Below are positions 35,909-48,553 of a stretch of DNA of 64,000 nucleotides, piece by piece. Made by a program: the position numbers and the translations under genes. The stretch covers positions 310,001 through 374,000 of the forward strand of contig VJWN01000027.1 in assembly GCA_007644065.1 (NCBI GenBank), given 5' to 3'. The notes below the pieces were generated by a model. That model was not told the origin of the DNA. It searched no databases and saw only the letters and a list, made by a program, of their open reading frames with translations. Positions within the stretch are counted from its first letter, which is position 1, and the number at the start of each line of letters is the position of its first letter. The stretch is from Margaritispora aquatica. Taxonomy: Eukaryota > Ascomycota > Leotiomycetes > Helotiales > Discinellaceae.

Positions 35909-38900
35909 CTAATACACACAAACTGTATGCAGCAATCATTCAGAGGATAACTAATATTTGCTGACCGAGTAATAGGAGGTCGAAGTGGTTTTCATCGAGG
36001 AGGCTCAAGCACGCCTTCTTGGCCAGCTCTGACACATTCTAGTACTGCCACTAATGCAGTAAAGCTGCTAGAGGCTGCTGGATGACGAACACTGGGACGA
36101 CTGGTTAAATTAGACCTTCGCTATACCGTACTTTGTACCAGTGCGAGAGTTTTCGATACCTAAATAAGAGATCTGAGTCTGAGTCTGAGTTCAAAGATTA
36201 AAGACGAAAAAATGGGGAAGGCAGCGCGTTTCAACGTGAACACGCCAGCTGAGATACTTGAGATGAGACTTGGAATATAATTAAACAATTGGGAAATTTC
36301 TCGCATTCAAAATGGAACGAGGATCCGAAGGATATACCTCGTGTTTCCGTGGTGCATCACTGGAGGCTTCGAAATTGGGATACCAGGCGCCGAATGCCTG
36401 CTCGTTTAGCGATGATCGACATACCCGGCAGATCTAATGAGTGCAAAGATGACGGACCTTAGGAAACCTCTTGTTATCGTTTGTCCCTATTCATAGGGTG
36501 AATGGGAAGTTCGTTTCTCCCCAATCATTCTCCGTCCTTCCTTTTGAGTCATGTCCCGCCGTTCGGATGGATGACCTGGAACTTCCAATGCCATTAGTGC
36601 AAAAGCCTGAGAATCTCGCGGGAACTAACTCGAGTTGGAGAAATGTTTCGGACGCCAAGCCAAAGACGCGTGCGAGAAACGTGGCATAACAAGTAGGTAT
36701 GTTCTAGCTTGCATCCTTCGGGAACTTACCGCTAGCAACAAACGGAATGAGAGTGAAGATTATCAGTTCTGCAACTGGAAGAAGAAACCTGGCCGATAGT
36801 CTGCATGCCAGTTTCGGTGCTTGAGCTGACGGCCTTGTTGTTGATACCTTGAGATTCCCAAAATGGTTGCACGAGCAAGACACTGGTTTGTCAATCAAGG
36901 AATCAAAACCTGGCCATGCCGGAAGTATGCTTGTTTCTTCTTATTGCGAGCCTTGATCAATCAGTGCGATAGAGGCAGACTATATGTCTAGTCCTCTCGT
37001 TTCGATGCACGAATACCATGCCCTCCTCCTGAAACGGAAGTGAATATGAATTTCCGAGTTTGCCACAGGAGTGCCTCGTCTGATAGGATGCAAAGCTAAA
37101 CAAGGATCGTTGTAAGTATCCTCCAACTTCGCTCTAGAACTTCGGTGGCATAGTTCTAGATTTCCACCATGGCGTGAGGTTATTGAAAAGAAATCCTACC
37201 TGTGTGCTATCTTCTAAGCTGTGGTTCGTTTTCTTATATTTGCATAATTGCTTCCTTGAGAAGACGGTATTGTGGACCAGACTGATAAAGAAACCTTGCC
37301 GTTGTTGGAGGCGTGGAAAAGATGGTAGGTTGGTAGCTGGTGGATGCTGGTGGATGTTACAAGCAAAAGAAAAGCTATGTTTTCGGGCCTACTCATGTTT
37401 GCTATATCTTCGTTACACGCCATAATAATGTCATGAAATTGAGGCCGTCCAGATCCTTCAATGTCGAAAATCAAACATACCTAGATAGAACGTAGCTATA
37501 TCGCAATTAATGTCTTTATGGCCACATTCAAGCTTGATCCTCTGAAATTGAAGTGAGGACAGTGGCCACCACGTGGGGGTTATCCTCAAGTCCCAACTGC
37601 AACTTCAAGAGATAAGGTTCTTCTGGAAGGTGGATACATGTTCTAGCGAGTGTCTTGCCATGCTTCTCCACCCTTTTTGGTGCGGGTGCACGATTCAGTT
37701 CGCAATTCAGCTTCATTATGAGAGTAAATTGTGTCTACCTCTCCGAGTTCATATAAAAAGGCCTGCACAAATGAGAAGAAAAGCTCTTCTTCCCCATTGC
37801 GACCTGCAGGTCTCACATCATGAAAAGGCCAATAAGCAATCGCCGCATCAATGGATGTTCTTGAATCCACTCCCTCCGTATATCTGATCTCTCAAGCGAG
37901 ATGAGTGGGGTAAGAGCTTTGTGAGACTGCCGATATTTGATCATCCAGAGCTCGAATTGCCGCATGGTACTAGAATTCAGCTTGACTAAAAAAAAACGCG
38001 ATGTACTGACTTCGTGCAGCCTGCGAGCATCAAGATGGAAGCAAAAGGAGCTCAACTCGCAGGTACCGTACTCGCAACAGGATTCTCGGTATTTCGAGTT
38101 CCCCGGTGGTGGCTTGACTAAATATTTTCCGTTACTAGGGACGGAAGCACTTGACAAGTTGACACCTGCTTCCAATTATAATCGAACCTTCTGTTCTCGG
38201 GCCCTTTCCTAATACCACCCACACTCCCGTAGACGTTATTGAAATCGAAGTTCCAATTGTCGTGCTGGTGGCGTTTTATTGATCATCATCGGGAGTCGTG
38301 TTCTCCAAACCAATTTATGCCAGAGACTCGGGAATCTAGCGAAATGAAATCGATACTTTGTGGCCTAAAGAAGTAATCCTGAGATTAACAATTTTCAAAG
38401 CCGTCTATCTAGATAATTATGGGAAACCATGTGCGTGCGCGAGGCGAGCCGATACATCGGAGAATTGACTTGACTTGTCATTAGCACGTTTCCTCGTCCC
38501 AAGTTCAACGGGTGCTTGAGAAAGATGAGATTTTCGTCTTGTGTTGTTTTTCTTCAACTCATTGTCCCCATTACGCCGCTAGCAGTAGATGGGGGTGGTA
38601 TCGGTTTATGGGGCGAGGAGTGGAGACAGAAAAGCTAAACGTGCAGCTTGTTTCCCGAATTGAGACCTTGATTCTGCATTTCGAGTTGAAAAAGTAAAGT
38701 CTCCGTTCAACCTGCTAAAGGTCTCACTCTTACGACACACTTGCTATCCATGAGGGTGAACCTGGAATCCTTGTTTTTGACTGACACCTTGTTCGGATGG
38801 GTTTTCTCAGGGGCATTTCCCAGGACCCCGGCGAAGGATTGTCTGTTTCTTTGTCTGCCTGCTGCAGAGGGAAGCGAAATGATCCAGGGTACTCAATCGG

Positions 38901-39894
38901 GAGGGCTAGAGGTACGGTCACCCTGTATCACTAAAGTCCAAAACACAGTACGGAGGTACGGAAATACTCGTACCAGACCAAGTTGACAGGACTGAGAGAA
39001 GATACCAGCTTGAGGCGGCGCATCTGATCCTTCGTTCAGCCAGATCCTTGGGACGAGCGACAGCTGACCAAGTAGCACAATTTTCGAGGTACATACAGTA
39101 CGGAGTACAAAGGTACTAGGGATTCGAAACCTCTAGCATTCAGGATGGCCAATAGCATCCAGGAGCACATATGTATTCCAAGCCTTTGTGACGAGTGTGC
39201 AGCAGCTGCAGCAAGTATCATGATTCTCTGGATCAATTGGTATCGTCGTATGAATTGGTGGGCTTGTATGTTTTGTTCTGGGAAAGAGCTTGTACGAGCA
39301 CTTCACGCTAACGCTGCAAGATATTCGATGGCATCCATCGGAGAGATTGTACGTTTCCGGATTGGCCTGCAGACGTTCACTTTACGCGGGTTGTCACTCC
39401 TGTCAACTCGCCTTCGATGGAGTTCGCGTTCTTCAGCCCTTGCAGAAGCGAAGTGGCACTGCTGCAGTTTGCATCTGCAGATAGAAGGTTGATAGTAGTT
39501 GATAGTCGATAGAAGAGGAGTGTTCTGCAGTTGCTATCAATTCGAACTCTGATTGATCGATTGGAGATCTCAACAACGCACAGATGTAAGACACTTCATA
39601 TATCTGCTATCTCAGAGTATTCGAATTGGATCTTGATCTAGCATGTCTCAAATGTAAATATGGTGAGGTCTCGATTGCGACAGAATAGAGCATGGATGGG
39701 CAGAAAATAGCAGGCAAGTTAAAAAGTAATGGGATGGCGACAGTTGTGGCATCAGGGACTACTAATGCCTAAAACGGATTAGCTTGACTTTGTCAGACTA
39801 GTCCAGAAAGAGACATATACAGCCTCAAACCTCAACATCTCACATCTCACATCCTACATCCATCTCACTCACTTCAGGTTTCCAGATATTCAAA

Positions 39895-39936
39895 GTCGTC
39901 AGTCGTCAGTCGTCAGCCGTCAGCCGTCAGTCATCA
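39895..39936. repeat. 7-bp tandem repeat GTCGTCA, 6 units
   Basis: Three perfect GTCGTCA units, then GCCGTCA twice and GTCATCA once. Noncoding. Confidence 0.93.
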
Positions 39937-40892
39937 CCTCAAGCTCCAAATCTCAAGCATGCGAGTATCTTCTCGATTGGCTTCCTCTGTTCGTATATCA
40001 TACGAGGCCTTTCTGTACCTGAGCATCAAATCCTGTACCTGCTGGTCATTACCCACTCAGCAGTGAAAGGTCTCTATCGTGCATCAAGCGATATATGTAT
40101 ATGATATATGTCCAGAGAGTGCCTTTGGTCTGCCATAACTTGTATGCCAGTGCCGCACACCACCGTACAGGTACTTGTACCGACCTATGTACCAGATGTT
40201 CCCTCCCTTCCACAGCTCACCTCAGACATCCAACCGTCCACAACCTCCACAGGAGAAAAAGGCTTCGGCTCATCATCACCACCAGAGGAAAAAGAAAGGA
40301 AAATAGACGAAGCACAAACAACGGCGGACATGTGTGAATGAGACTGTCACATTTTTATGCACTACCAATCCCATCCTTCAAGCATGTACAGTACGACGGT
40401 ACCTATTTTTCAAGTGCTGTACGTACCGACGCTATTTGACCACGAGATCTCTGTTCGTTTCAAGACCTTGGCTTTCCTACGATTTGCATTTGCTGCTGGT
40501 ACGAGTATGGAGCAGCATCGTCCTACCAGACGTCGCATACCACACATGCATACACATATATGTGTGTCTCTACAGTAAGGATGTATAAATCGAAAATCTG
40601 CAGGTACTCCATAACTGGATCTGGTACTGGTAATCGGACTCGTACGGTACCCCTTCCTCCCCCTTCGACACGGGTTGCGTGGGTGAATTGGTGACGGATT
40701 GCGTTCTTCATCCCAGTCTCCAAAATCCCGGATCCTTGAACAAACCCATGCTTTTCTTTGCATATTCAGTTTGTTAAATGCAAGGACAGGGCCAGGGCCG
40801 AGCTCGAACCACCTCGAGTCCACTTTCCAGTCTTTCCACTTGGGCTTGGGCTCGATGACTGTGCGCAATTGCCCGCTTGCCGTCCCATCGAC

Positions 40893-40913
40893 CGTCGTCC
40901 GTCGTCCGTCGTC
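40893..40913. repeat. 7-bp tandem repeat CGTCGTC, 3 units
   Basis: Three perfect units about 620 bp upstream of the RING-PH-vWA gene start; similar in sequence to the repeat 1 kb further upstream. Confidence 0.9.
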
Positions 40914-41532
40914 CTTCACCCATGGCTCTTTGGACCTTGCTTGCTTTAACCTTCACTTTTGAAGGCTGGAGAGGCCAACCATCTTGGGAGGAGATCTCTC
41001 TCTCTCTCTCTTTTCCCATGATCTCTCATACCACCCCTTCTTTCTCTCTCTCCCCCCTCCCTCTCGGCATTCCACCTCCTATAAGCAGACACTCCCCTCC
41101 AGATACTCTCGACTTACTCGTGTCGTATATCGTTAAGCCAATTTCCTCAACTACGAGGATACTACCTCTGTATACAGCTGGCCAGAAACCAATCGCACTT
41201 ACCAACTCGACTCTCTTTGTGTACTTGTCCGAGCATTCTACTAGTACATTGGCCTTCCAGCCTCCTTCCCGAATTGAAGCTTGCGCCGTTGCCCGCTTCC
41301 CATCCTTTTGAAACAGGAGTCCACAGACTCCACACCGTTCGCGGGTTCACCAAGCTTGGATCCGGCTCAGGATATCTGTTCCATTGCTGGAGTCCTGGAA
41401 TTGAATCACTATTGAACGGCCATCCCATGCTAGCGGAGTGGTCTGCAGATTGCTGTCGATGCTCAATATCTCCTCTATTTTCGTCTACCGAATCGAGAAA
41501 CTGTTTAATAACAGTCCCAGGGCTTCGTCCGC

Positions 41533-44500
41533 ATGTCGAAAGGATTCTTCAGCTTTGCTTCACGAGATCGAGACCGCACGCAGAAAATCAACTCCGCCCC
41601 AGCCAAACCTTCATTCACTACTGCGACCCTTAAAGAAAACCCTCAGGTTTCGACCCTGTATGAGCTTGGACTCTTGAACGACTTGGATAAAAGGACAAGG
41701 AGGCGAGAGAAGTCCCAGGGTAGGGAACAACCTGGTGGAGCACGCGTTGCAGGATCCCATTCCCAAAAGAGTACGCAGCAAGCCTATCCAAATTTATCCA
41801 AACCTCCGCCCCTCTCTTATGCTATCCTTTACATACTACCGTTGATCTACCATTTGCTAATTTCGACTTCAGTTCCTCAATTGACCCAGAATCTGTCATC
41901 AGAAATTCCTATGATTCTTGATTCCAACCGAGCAATACTCTCCAAGCCTGGATCATCATCAAATTCAGTACAGTCAAAAGAAAGTAAAGGATCAGGCGAT
42001 TTGCGAAGAAGAGCAGGCGGCGGAATGGCGGGAATGCTAGGAGACACTGATCGGAGTCGCACAAGGAGGGAGAGAACATTCGTTGGAAGCGAGTGCTCTG
42101 TTTGTGATGAACCATTGGAACACACTCTCCGCGGCGAGCGCATACTTCAATTTTCTTGTGGACATGTCTCTCACGAGGCTTGCTTTTACGAATACATCAA
42201 AGAGTGCGAGTCGCAATACTGTCCGACGTGTAACGCACCTCTGGGATTGGATACAAGCCGTGGCGGAAATGTTTTAGACATTGGTAAGAAATTCAACAGC
42301 GGTTCGTACTCCTTACCTGATAGCTGATATCCCATTCTGCAGAGAAGCTAAGTAGTATTGTTCGTTCAGTGACTGCCACCGACCATCAGTCGACCAGGTC
42401 GCAACAAACACCAACCCCAAATGCATGGGACAGCCAGACAATACGCCCTCAAAGTCGGGAATCCAATCAAAGGCCACCACCGGCCCGAGAGGCTCGAGAT
42501 ACCCGCGACAGCAGCAGAGATTCGAGGGAGAGCAACAATGGAGGAGGAAGCAGCCGAGACAGTAGGGATAGTAGAGAGCGTGCTGGTAGGTTTGCAATGC
42601 CACCGCGGACCGGTCATAGTCGCTCCGACTCTGAAGCCACGGGTGCAGCATCATCTGTCGGTTACCCAGAAACAGCCGTTAGTGGACCTCCTCGACGACA
42701 CGAGTACGATGTGCAGGCCATGGAGAGCACTTTGATAAGTCCTCGTTCAAGTGTGACTCGAAACCCCATACCGCCTCCATCTGTCAGTGTTCGCTCTGAA
42801 TTCCCTACTCTGAACAGATCACGACAACAGCAAAGCCTTACATGTCTTGTTACTATCGAGGTACCAGATAATAAATGGCGGCCAGATCCACAGGATTTAC
42901 GGAGTGCGCCACCTATGCCTCTTGTTCGTCCCGAAGACACTTTTGCACGGCCACCTTCGCCAGCGCAGAGCGCACCACGATTCTATCCTTACGAATCAGC
43001 CGAGGTTTTGGAAGAGATCACCGAGAGCCTCAGAAGTAGAGTGGACAACTGGCATGGTCTCGACTTTAATAGGTTAGACACTATTTCCCTATGAAAACCT
43101 CAGGTGCTAACACTCCATAGATTTGGAAAGCTCCGACTATATGGAACCATTCGTGTAGGGAAGGACAAACAGTCCTGGCAAGAGCTGGAGTGCTTTCTAT
43201 TCGCTGAAATGCTCATCTGCGTAAAAGAGAAGAAGGTTTCAGCACCGCAACAACAATGGGACGACCCGAGTCCAGCTCGTAAGAGCACTCGTTGCACCCT
43301 GAAGGGGTCAATTCTAATCAAGAAACATCTCAACGAGGTGACAGAAACTGGTAGTGGTAAAGCCCAACTCGGACAGACAGAAAAAATCACGATGTCTAAT
43401 CTTCGACCAGCAGAAGAAAACATATTGACGCTCAGTTTATCGGTTACTGAACTACCCTCGTTCCATCTCAGATTTGACAACCGCAACCAGTTGAAGCTTT
43501 GGCAACAAGCTCTACTGGACCTTAATGCCGTTGAAGGATCTCCAGTCAGAAGTCCAGATTACGATTTATCCGAAACAGATGAGGAAGATTGGCAAAGAGG
43601 ATCAAAGAAGAGAGTTTCGTCGCTCAACTCGTCGTCCTATGGCCCCAGATCAGTTACCACGGCACCCACGGAGTATACGAATGCAAGGAGTATTAGACTA
43701 CCCGCCGCAGTACATGTGCCTCTCGATATAGTGGTAGTGATTCCAGTTTCTTCATCCATGCAAGGTGTCAAGATGAGTCTTGTCAGGGATGCACTCAAAT
43801 TTATGGTCCAGAACCTTGGGGAACGCGATCGCATGGGCTTGGTCACTTTTGGATCTAGTGGTGGTGCAGCGTCTCTCGTGGGAATGACTACAAAAACATG
43901 GGCTGGATGGACAAATATTCTGGCTTCTATCAGACCAGTTGGACAAAAGAGTCATCGAGCTGATGTTGTTGAGGGAGCTAATGTTGCGATGGATCTGCTC
44001 ATGAATCGGAAGTCCAGCAACCCTATCGCAACCATCCTCTTGATAAGCGATTCATCTACCTCAGATGCCGAAAGTGTAGATTTCGTTGTTTCAAGAGCGG
44101 AAGCCGCAAAGTAAGTTTCTTAACTAGGCCATCCGGAAATTCCGCTAATTGTGTGCTAGAATTGCCATTCACTCGTTTGGGCTTGGTATGACACATAAGC
44201 CTGATACCATGATTGAATTATCTACTAGAACCAAAGCTTCTTATACATATGTCAAGGATTGGATGATGTTGAGAGAATGCCTTGCCGGCTGCCTTGGCGC
44301 CATGCAGACCATGTCTCACCAGAATGTGAAGCTAAAGCTTCGATTACCGGAAGGATCTCCTGCGAAATTCGTCAAGATCAGTGGAGCGTTACAGATTACG
44401 AAACGAGCGACCGGCAGAGACGCAGAAGCTTCGCTAGGAGATTTGAGGTTTGGTGATAAGCGAGATATTCTCGTCCAACTTGTTATTGCACCAGATAATG

Positions 44501-45381
44501 CATCTTCGGAACAACTGCCGCAAGATCCATGGGAGTCGATCGTTTCCGGGCTGGAGGCTCTTGGTGGCCCCCTTGACAAAGAAGATGAGCGTGTGGCTTC
44601 GGTTGAAGAGCTTCCTCTGATCCAGGCTGATCTCATTTGGGGCGATATCTTGCGAGAGGGCACAGTGATGCATCTTCCTCGGCCGTCACTTCTTGCAATC
44701 ACCATGCTCCCTGCATCGACTGCAGCACAAAAGAAATCCTCTGCTTGGCCTAACACCCCACCAATTCCACCTCATCCAAGCGTTGTCCAACGACGAATGG
44801 AGCTATTGACTTCTGATATGCTCACCAGAGCACTTACTCTTGTTGCTCGTGGACAACATGATCGAGCCCAACATCTCCTTAGCGAAACACGTTCAATACT
44901 CAAAGGACTTGGAAAAGGAGGCCTCCCGCCGATCCCACCACCGTCGCAGAGGTCTACCCATCGATCCGGTAATGCCTCTCCAACAACAGATTCAGGAGTT
45001 GATGACCGACGTCGCACTCCTTCGCCCACTTCAGCTCATACAGGCTCATCTCGTCACGGATCAATCCCGCGTCACCACTCAAATGATGCACTTTCTATGA
45101 ACACTCATTCTGGAATTGATTCCAATACGGTTGCCGCTCTTGATGCAGAGCTAGAAGCAAGCTTGGAATGGATCAACCATCCAGCTGTCTTCGCACGCGA
45201 TAGTCGCAAAGCTGTCCTCCAAGCCATCGGAGTCATTAGCAGTCAACGCGGATACACCTTCCGAACACCGGTTGAGAGTCTCTGGGCAGGCCGCGTTGCT
45301 GGCGTTAAGCGATTGACTGAACGCGGCAGAGAATGGCGTGAAGAAGGAGGTGGAGAGGGTGGCATTATGGAAGAGAGTTGA
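41533..45381 (+). CDS. RING-H2 / PH-like / vWA protein of the Far1-Ste5 type
   Basis: Best read as the filamentous-fungal relative of the yeast pheromone scaffolds Far1 and Ste5, which share a RING, PH, vWA order and tether MAPK and G-beta components. Five further segments follow exon 1: exons 41533-41770, 41873-42283, 42343-43072, 43121-44110 and 44160-45381, giving 1196 residues. The RING at about 152-205 has all eight ligands: CSVC, CGHVSHEAC, CPTC. A long Arg/Ser/Asp linker follows, then a PH-like region starting FGKLRLYGTIRVGKDKQSW near 460 and ending LKLWQQALLDL. The vWA domain begins LDIVVVIPVSSSM near 655; the first Asp of the metal-binding DxSxS motif is Pro. The first intron (41771-41872) is 102 nt, in frame and stop-free, so its removal is likely but not certain. 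Scaffold function is inferred from domain order. Confidence 0.82.
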
Positions 45382-46566
45382 CGCCCTACATCCTTCTTCA
45401 CAGAGCTCACATTTTCGATTGAAAAGTTACTTAATTCGACATGAAACCCAGAAGGGATTTCATCACGACGAGACGCTCACGCAAAGCTACAGTTTCTTTT
45501 GTACTATATCTTGACGACATGGCTATGTCCGGACATCATACCCCTTCTTGCAGGTTACGCCGCTATCCTTTTGTTTATCTGTTCTCTTTTTTTGTTTGTC
45601 TGATATGTTGCCACATTGCGTTTGGCAAGCTAGCTAGCAGGTGTTGTAGGTGGTCTTCTTCTGGGCTTGAGCGACACAGTAGATGCCAGGCGGTTATTTG
45701 ATATAAATGACATGTACATGCGCTCGATTCGGTTAGATATGGGGGACATGAAGGAGATGTCGAAAATGTACGAATACATTATGTTGTGGCTTATTAGGGC
45801 GGACAGATTTTTGAATCAAGATGGGATGAGACGAGATGAGATGTTTAGGACATGTGTTGACATAACGATGGTATTGATTGGATGGATACATGGATTGGTC
45901 CTGAATGGGCGTATGGAGATGACAAAATAGATCTCAAGTCTTGAATACATTCACATTGTCTTGTTGATCTTCCATAAAAAAAAGCTCCCCACCTTTGACT
46001 ATACGTGAACCAAGGTATCTACTTTGGCAATGCCGAACATCGAGACTAGCAATGACGGATTGACTTGTGCAAGTTGGGAGTAACAAGTAGACTCTGACTC
46101 CAACTCACGTGTATCACTGCCACCAACGGTACTCTAAACGGCCTTCAAGCTCGGTATTGAGTGATTGTTATCGTTGAAGTCTAGGCGTTCTTGAAGCAGC
46201 TAAATTACCTTCAGTCGATACGTATAATGCTTTACCAACACAGCCAGACAGACAAACAGACAGGTAGAGAAGACATCATACGTCATGAAAGCAATACCAC
46301 CATAAAACGTGGAATGTCTCCTACAATTGTATACTTCACAGCAAACCCGATTCTAATTGAAAGTCTCTGCTCCTAAAATTTCAAACCTCTATTCATGCCC
46401 ATCTCCTTGAAAACGGTCAAATGACGCGACTCGGTTCAACTCAACTCGCAGCTTTCACGCAAGCCACAATCCTCAGGAATATACCGCTTACTATCTACCA
46501 CCAACCCAACACCAACCCACACCTATCTCTTGTTCCCCCATTCCGCCTCCGCCTAAACGCCTAAAT
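45382..46566. other. Intergenic, no gene seen
   Basis: Lies between the converging RING-PH-vWA and methyltransferase genes and holds both 3' UTRs. No credible frame; the one at 45667-45930 has no start context or homology I can recognise. Confidence 0.55.
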
Positions 46567-47726
46567 CTACGCTTTCTTAACAAGCACGCCCCAAATCCTC
46601 GGCAAACACGTGTACGGCTCCTCACCGACCTTGATCTCGCCTGGGTTCTCCCATTTTCCTGCGCTTAGAATCGCGCTCTTGAGGTCGCGATTCAGGTGGC
46701 ATCCGACGAAAGTCGACCAGGAGGAGTTGAGCGTCGCTGTAGGGGAGAGAGGTATTAGCACTGTTTCTAGCTAGTGACCATTCATGGGGCCTCTTTAAAC
46801 TAGGACATCCGCAAAAGACAACGAGGAACATGGGCAAGGAAATAACTGAATAAGACTCACCCTGCGCAATGCCAGTCACCACATCTGCACTCTTAACATG
46901 CTCCCAGAACACGAACCGTCCTCCGGGTTTCAGAAGGCGCCAACACGCCCTCATCGCCACGACTGGATCATCCACCGCACACATGACTTGAATACACAGC
47001 ACCGTATCGACTGTCCCCTCGCCGAGCCCGCTGTCCTCGACACCAAGAGGGAGGAGCGTGTATTGCTTTTCACTGATGGGGGCAAGGAGCGCGTTTAAAG
47101 CAGGGACGAAAGTGGTATTTGGCTCGATGAGCGTTAGGTGCGTGATTTGCGGTGCTGGCGACGGTGAGGAGAGCAGAGGGAACAGTCGATGCAATTGGTT
47201 CCCTGGCCCTGAACCGAGCTCGACGACGTGTCCTGTGCACTGCGTTATCAAGTTAGGCACGACGGTGGTGTTTTCGTGGGCGATGAAGCCTGGTGCTGTG
47301 TGTGGTGGGTGGGTCAGTTTGATGGCTTGGCTTGGCTGGGCTTGGTGGGTATGTGGGAGTGGGTGAGGGGAGATGAAGGAGAGGGACGTACAGGTGAGAA
47401 GAAGTAGCTTCGCGAGAGCGGTTTCGCGGATTTGAGAGAGCTGCGTGAGGGCGGCGATGAGACCATCTGTTTGGATTGCAGCGATGAGGGTCGCGTAGTG
47501 TACTGATGTGAGAATGGGGTGTTAGTTGCCAAGGTGATCTGTTGGGTTGTTGGGTCGTTGGTGTGGATATATGAGAAGTCGTTGATGACGAGAATGAGGA
47601 TGCGGGTGAGGTGATTGAGGTGAATAGCGAGGGATGAGAGGAGGGAATGAGAGGGAATGAGAGGGAATGAGATGAGGAAAGGCAAGATCGGGAGAAAGAA
47701 CGGACGAACTTTTGATGCTCAGCCAT
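46567..47726 (-). CDS. SAM-dependent methyltransferase (class I, methyltransferase 11-like)
   Basis: Small class I methyltransferase; the substrate is unknown. Four exons (47726-47702, 47502-47392, 47295-46861, 46736-46567) give 246 residues. SAM motif I is VVELGSGPGNQLHRL near residue 65; an acidic motif II-like LIEPN follows, then VDTVLCIQVMCAVDD, then LLKPGGRFVFWEHV, the usual post-II loop. The C-terminal exon (WSTFVGCHLNRD...GVLVKKA) is typical of fungal members. Exons 2-4 have strong splice signals (CTAACACCCC...CATCAG, GTACGT, GTGAGT...CTACAG). The tiny first exon is less sure: it starts at MAEHQKFV and needs a GTTCTT donor. N-terminal hydrophobicity is modest, so a cytosolic enzyme is likely. 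The next gene upstream is the alpha-dioxygenase, on the same strand. Confidence 0.8.
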
Positions 47727-48553
47727 ACCATCTGGAGTGGTCTGGAGATTCCACTCCAACGGACGGCGAGCGTGCTGGGCATTGTGCGGTTGCTGTATCG
47801 TGGGACTCAATCAGTTTCAATTCAATTCAATGCAAATGGACACAACCCGAAAATGTCGTGTGCGAAAGCGAATGCAAATGAAGATGACACTCTGTGTCTA
47901 AAACCAAGTATGAATATGACCTATAACCCTCGCTATACCGAAGAGACCGTAGATCGCCAAGATGGAAAGGATGGAGGAAAGAGTGTGCCGCGAGATATCC
48001 TGATATAAAAATCGTAAGCGAGCGAGAGCCGGTGCAGTGCGCTAGTGGGGTGGTGGTGGGAGAGAAGTGAAGTCAAGTCAGGTGGATAAGGAGGTAATGG
48101 AAGTGGATATGAATGAGTATGGGTTTGGGTTTGGTGGTCGGGGTTGCGTTTAACCGATCGATTGGTCGTCTTTCGTTCTGGAGAAGCTAAGTTTGTTTGA
48201 GGCAGGTCGGTAGTGCGTGTCTGTTGGTCTAGGGTGGGGTTTGTATCGTCAGTGGTGAGTGGTGAGATTTGGGTTGGATATATGGTTGATATTGATAGGA
48301 TTGTGTGAATGAGTGTATGTGGAAGTAAGTGTAGTAAGGTTCGAAGGAATTTTGAACAAGTAAAAGTAAGTTTATATGTTGCTCGAGAAATATTGTTGAT
48401 ATGTTGTTTTGTCAATTTTTTTGATTGATATATGAAATTCGCCATCGCTGTCCCCACCCACAAACCCAAGATTGAAATCCAAACACCTCCACACCATTCC
48501 GCTACTAAACCCTCAATATATCAATACACAACTAACTTCACTCTCATCTCCAC
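47727..48553. other. Intergenic, promoter of methyltransferase gene
   Basis: About 0.8 kb between same-strand genes. GT-rich on the plus strand; contains GGTTTGGGTTTGG near 48120. No gene seen. Confidence 0.55.

Larger units (their letters stand above)
35909..41532. other. Intergenic, 5.6 kb, no gene seen; includes promoter of RING-PH-vWA gene
   Basis: Many stops in all frames. Scattered GTACGGAGTAC-type palindromic motifs occur around 38945-39110 and 40385-40430. Two heptamer repeats are listed separately. From about 40990 to 41100 the DNA is strongly CT-rich, which suits a core promoter for the gene starting at 41533. An open frame at 40410-40919 (minus) was judged accidental. Confidence 0.5.

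Noticed and set aside
40410..40919. 169-residue open frame on the minus strand
   Set aside because: No recognisable domain, uneven composition, and it spans a heptamer repeat and the upstream region of the RING-PH-vWA gene.
47253..47810. 185-residue Ser/Pro/His-rich open frame on the minus strand
   Set aside because: It reads through introns of the methyltransferase gene; the spliced model gives a coherent SAM methyltransferase instead.
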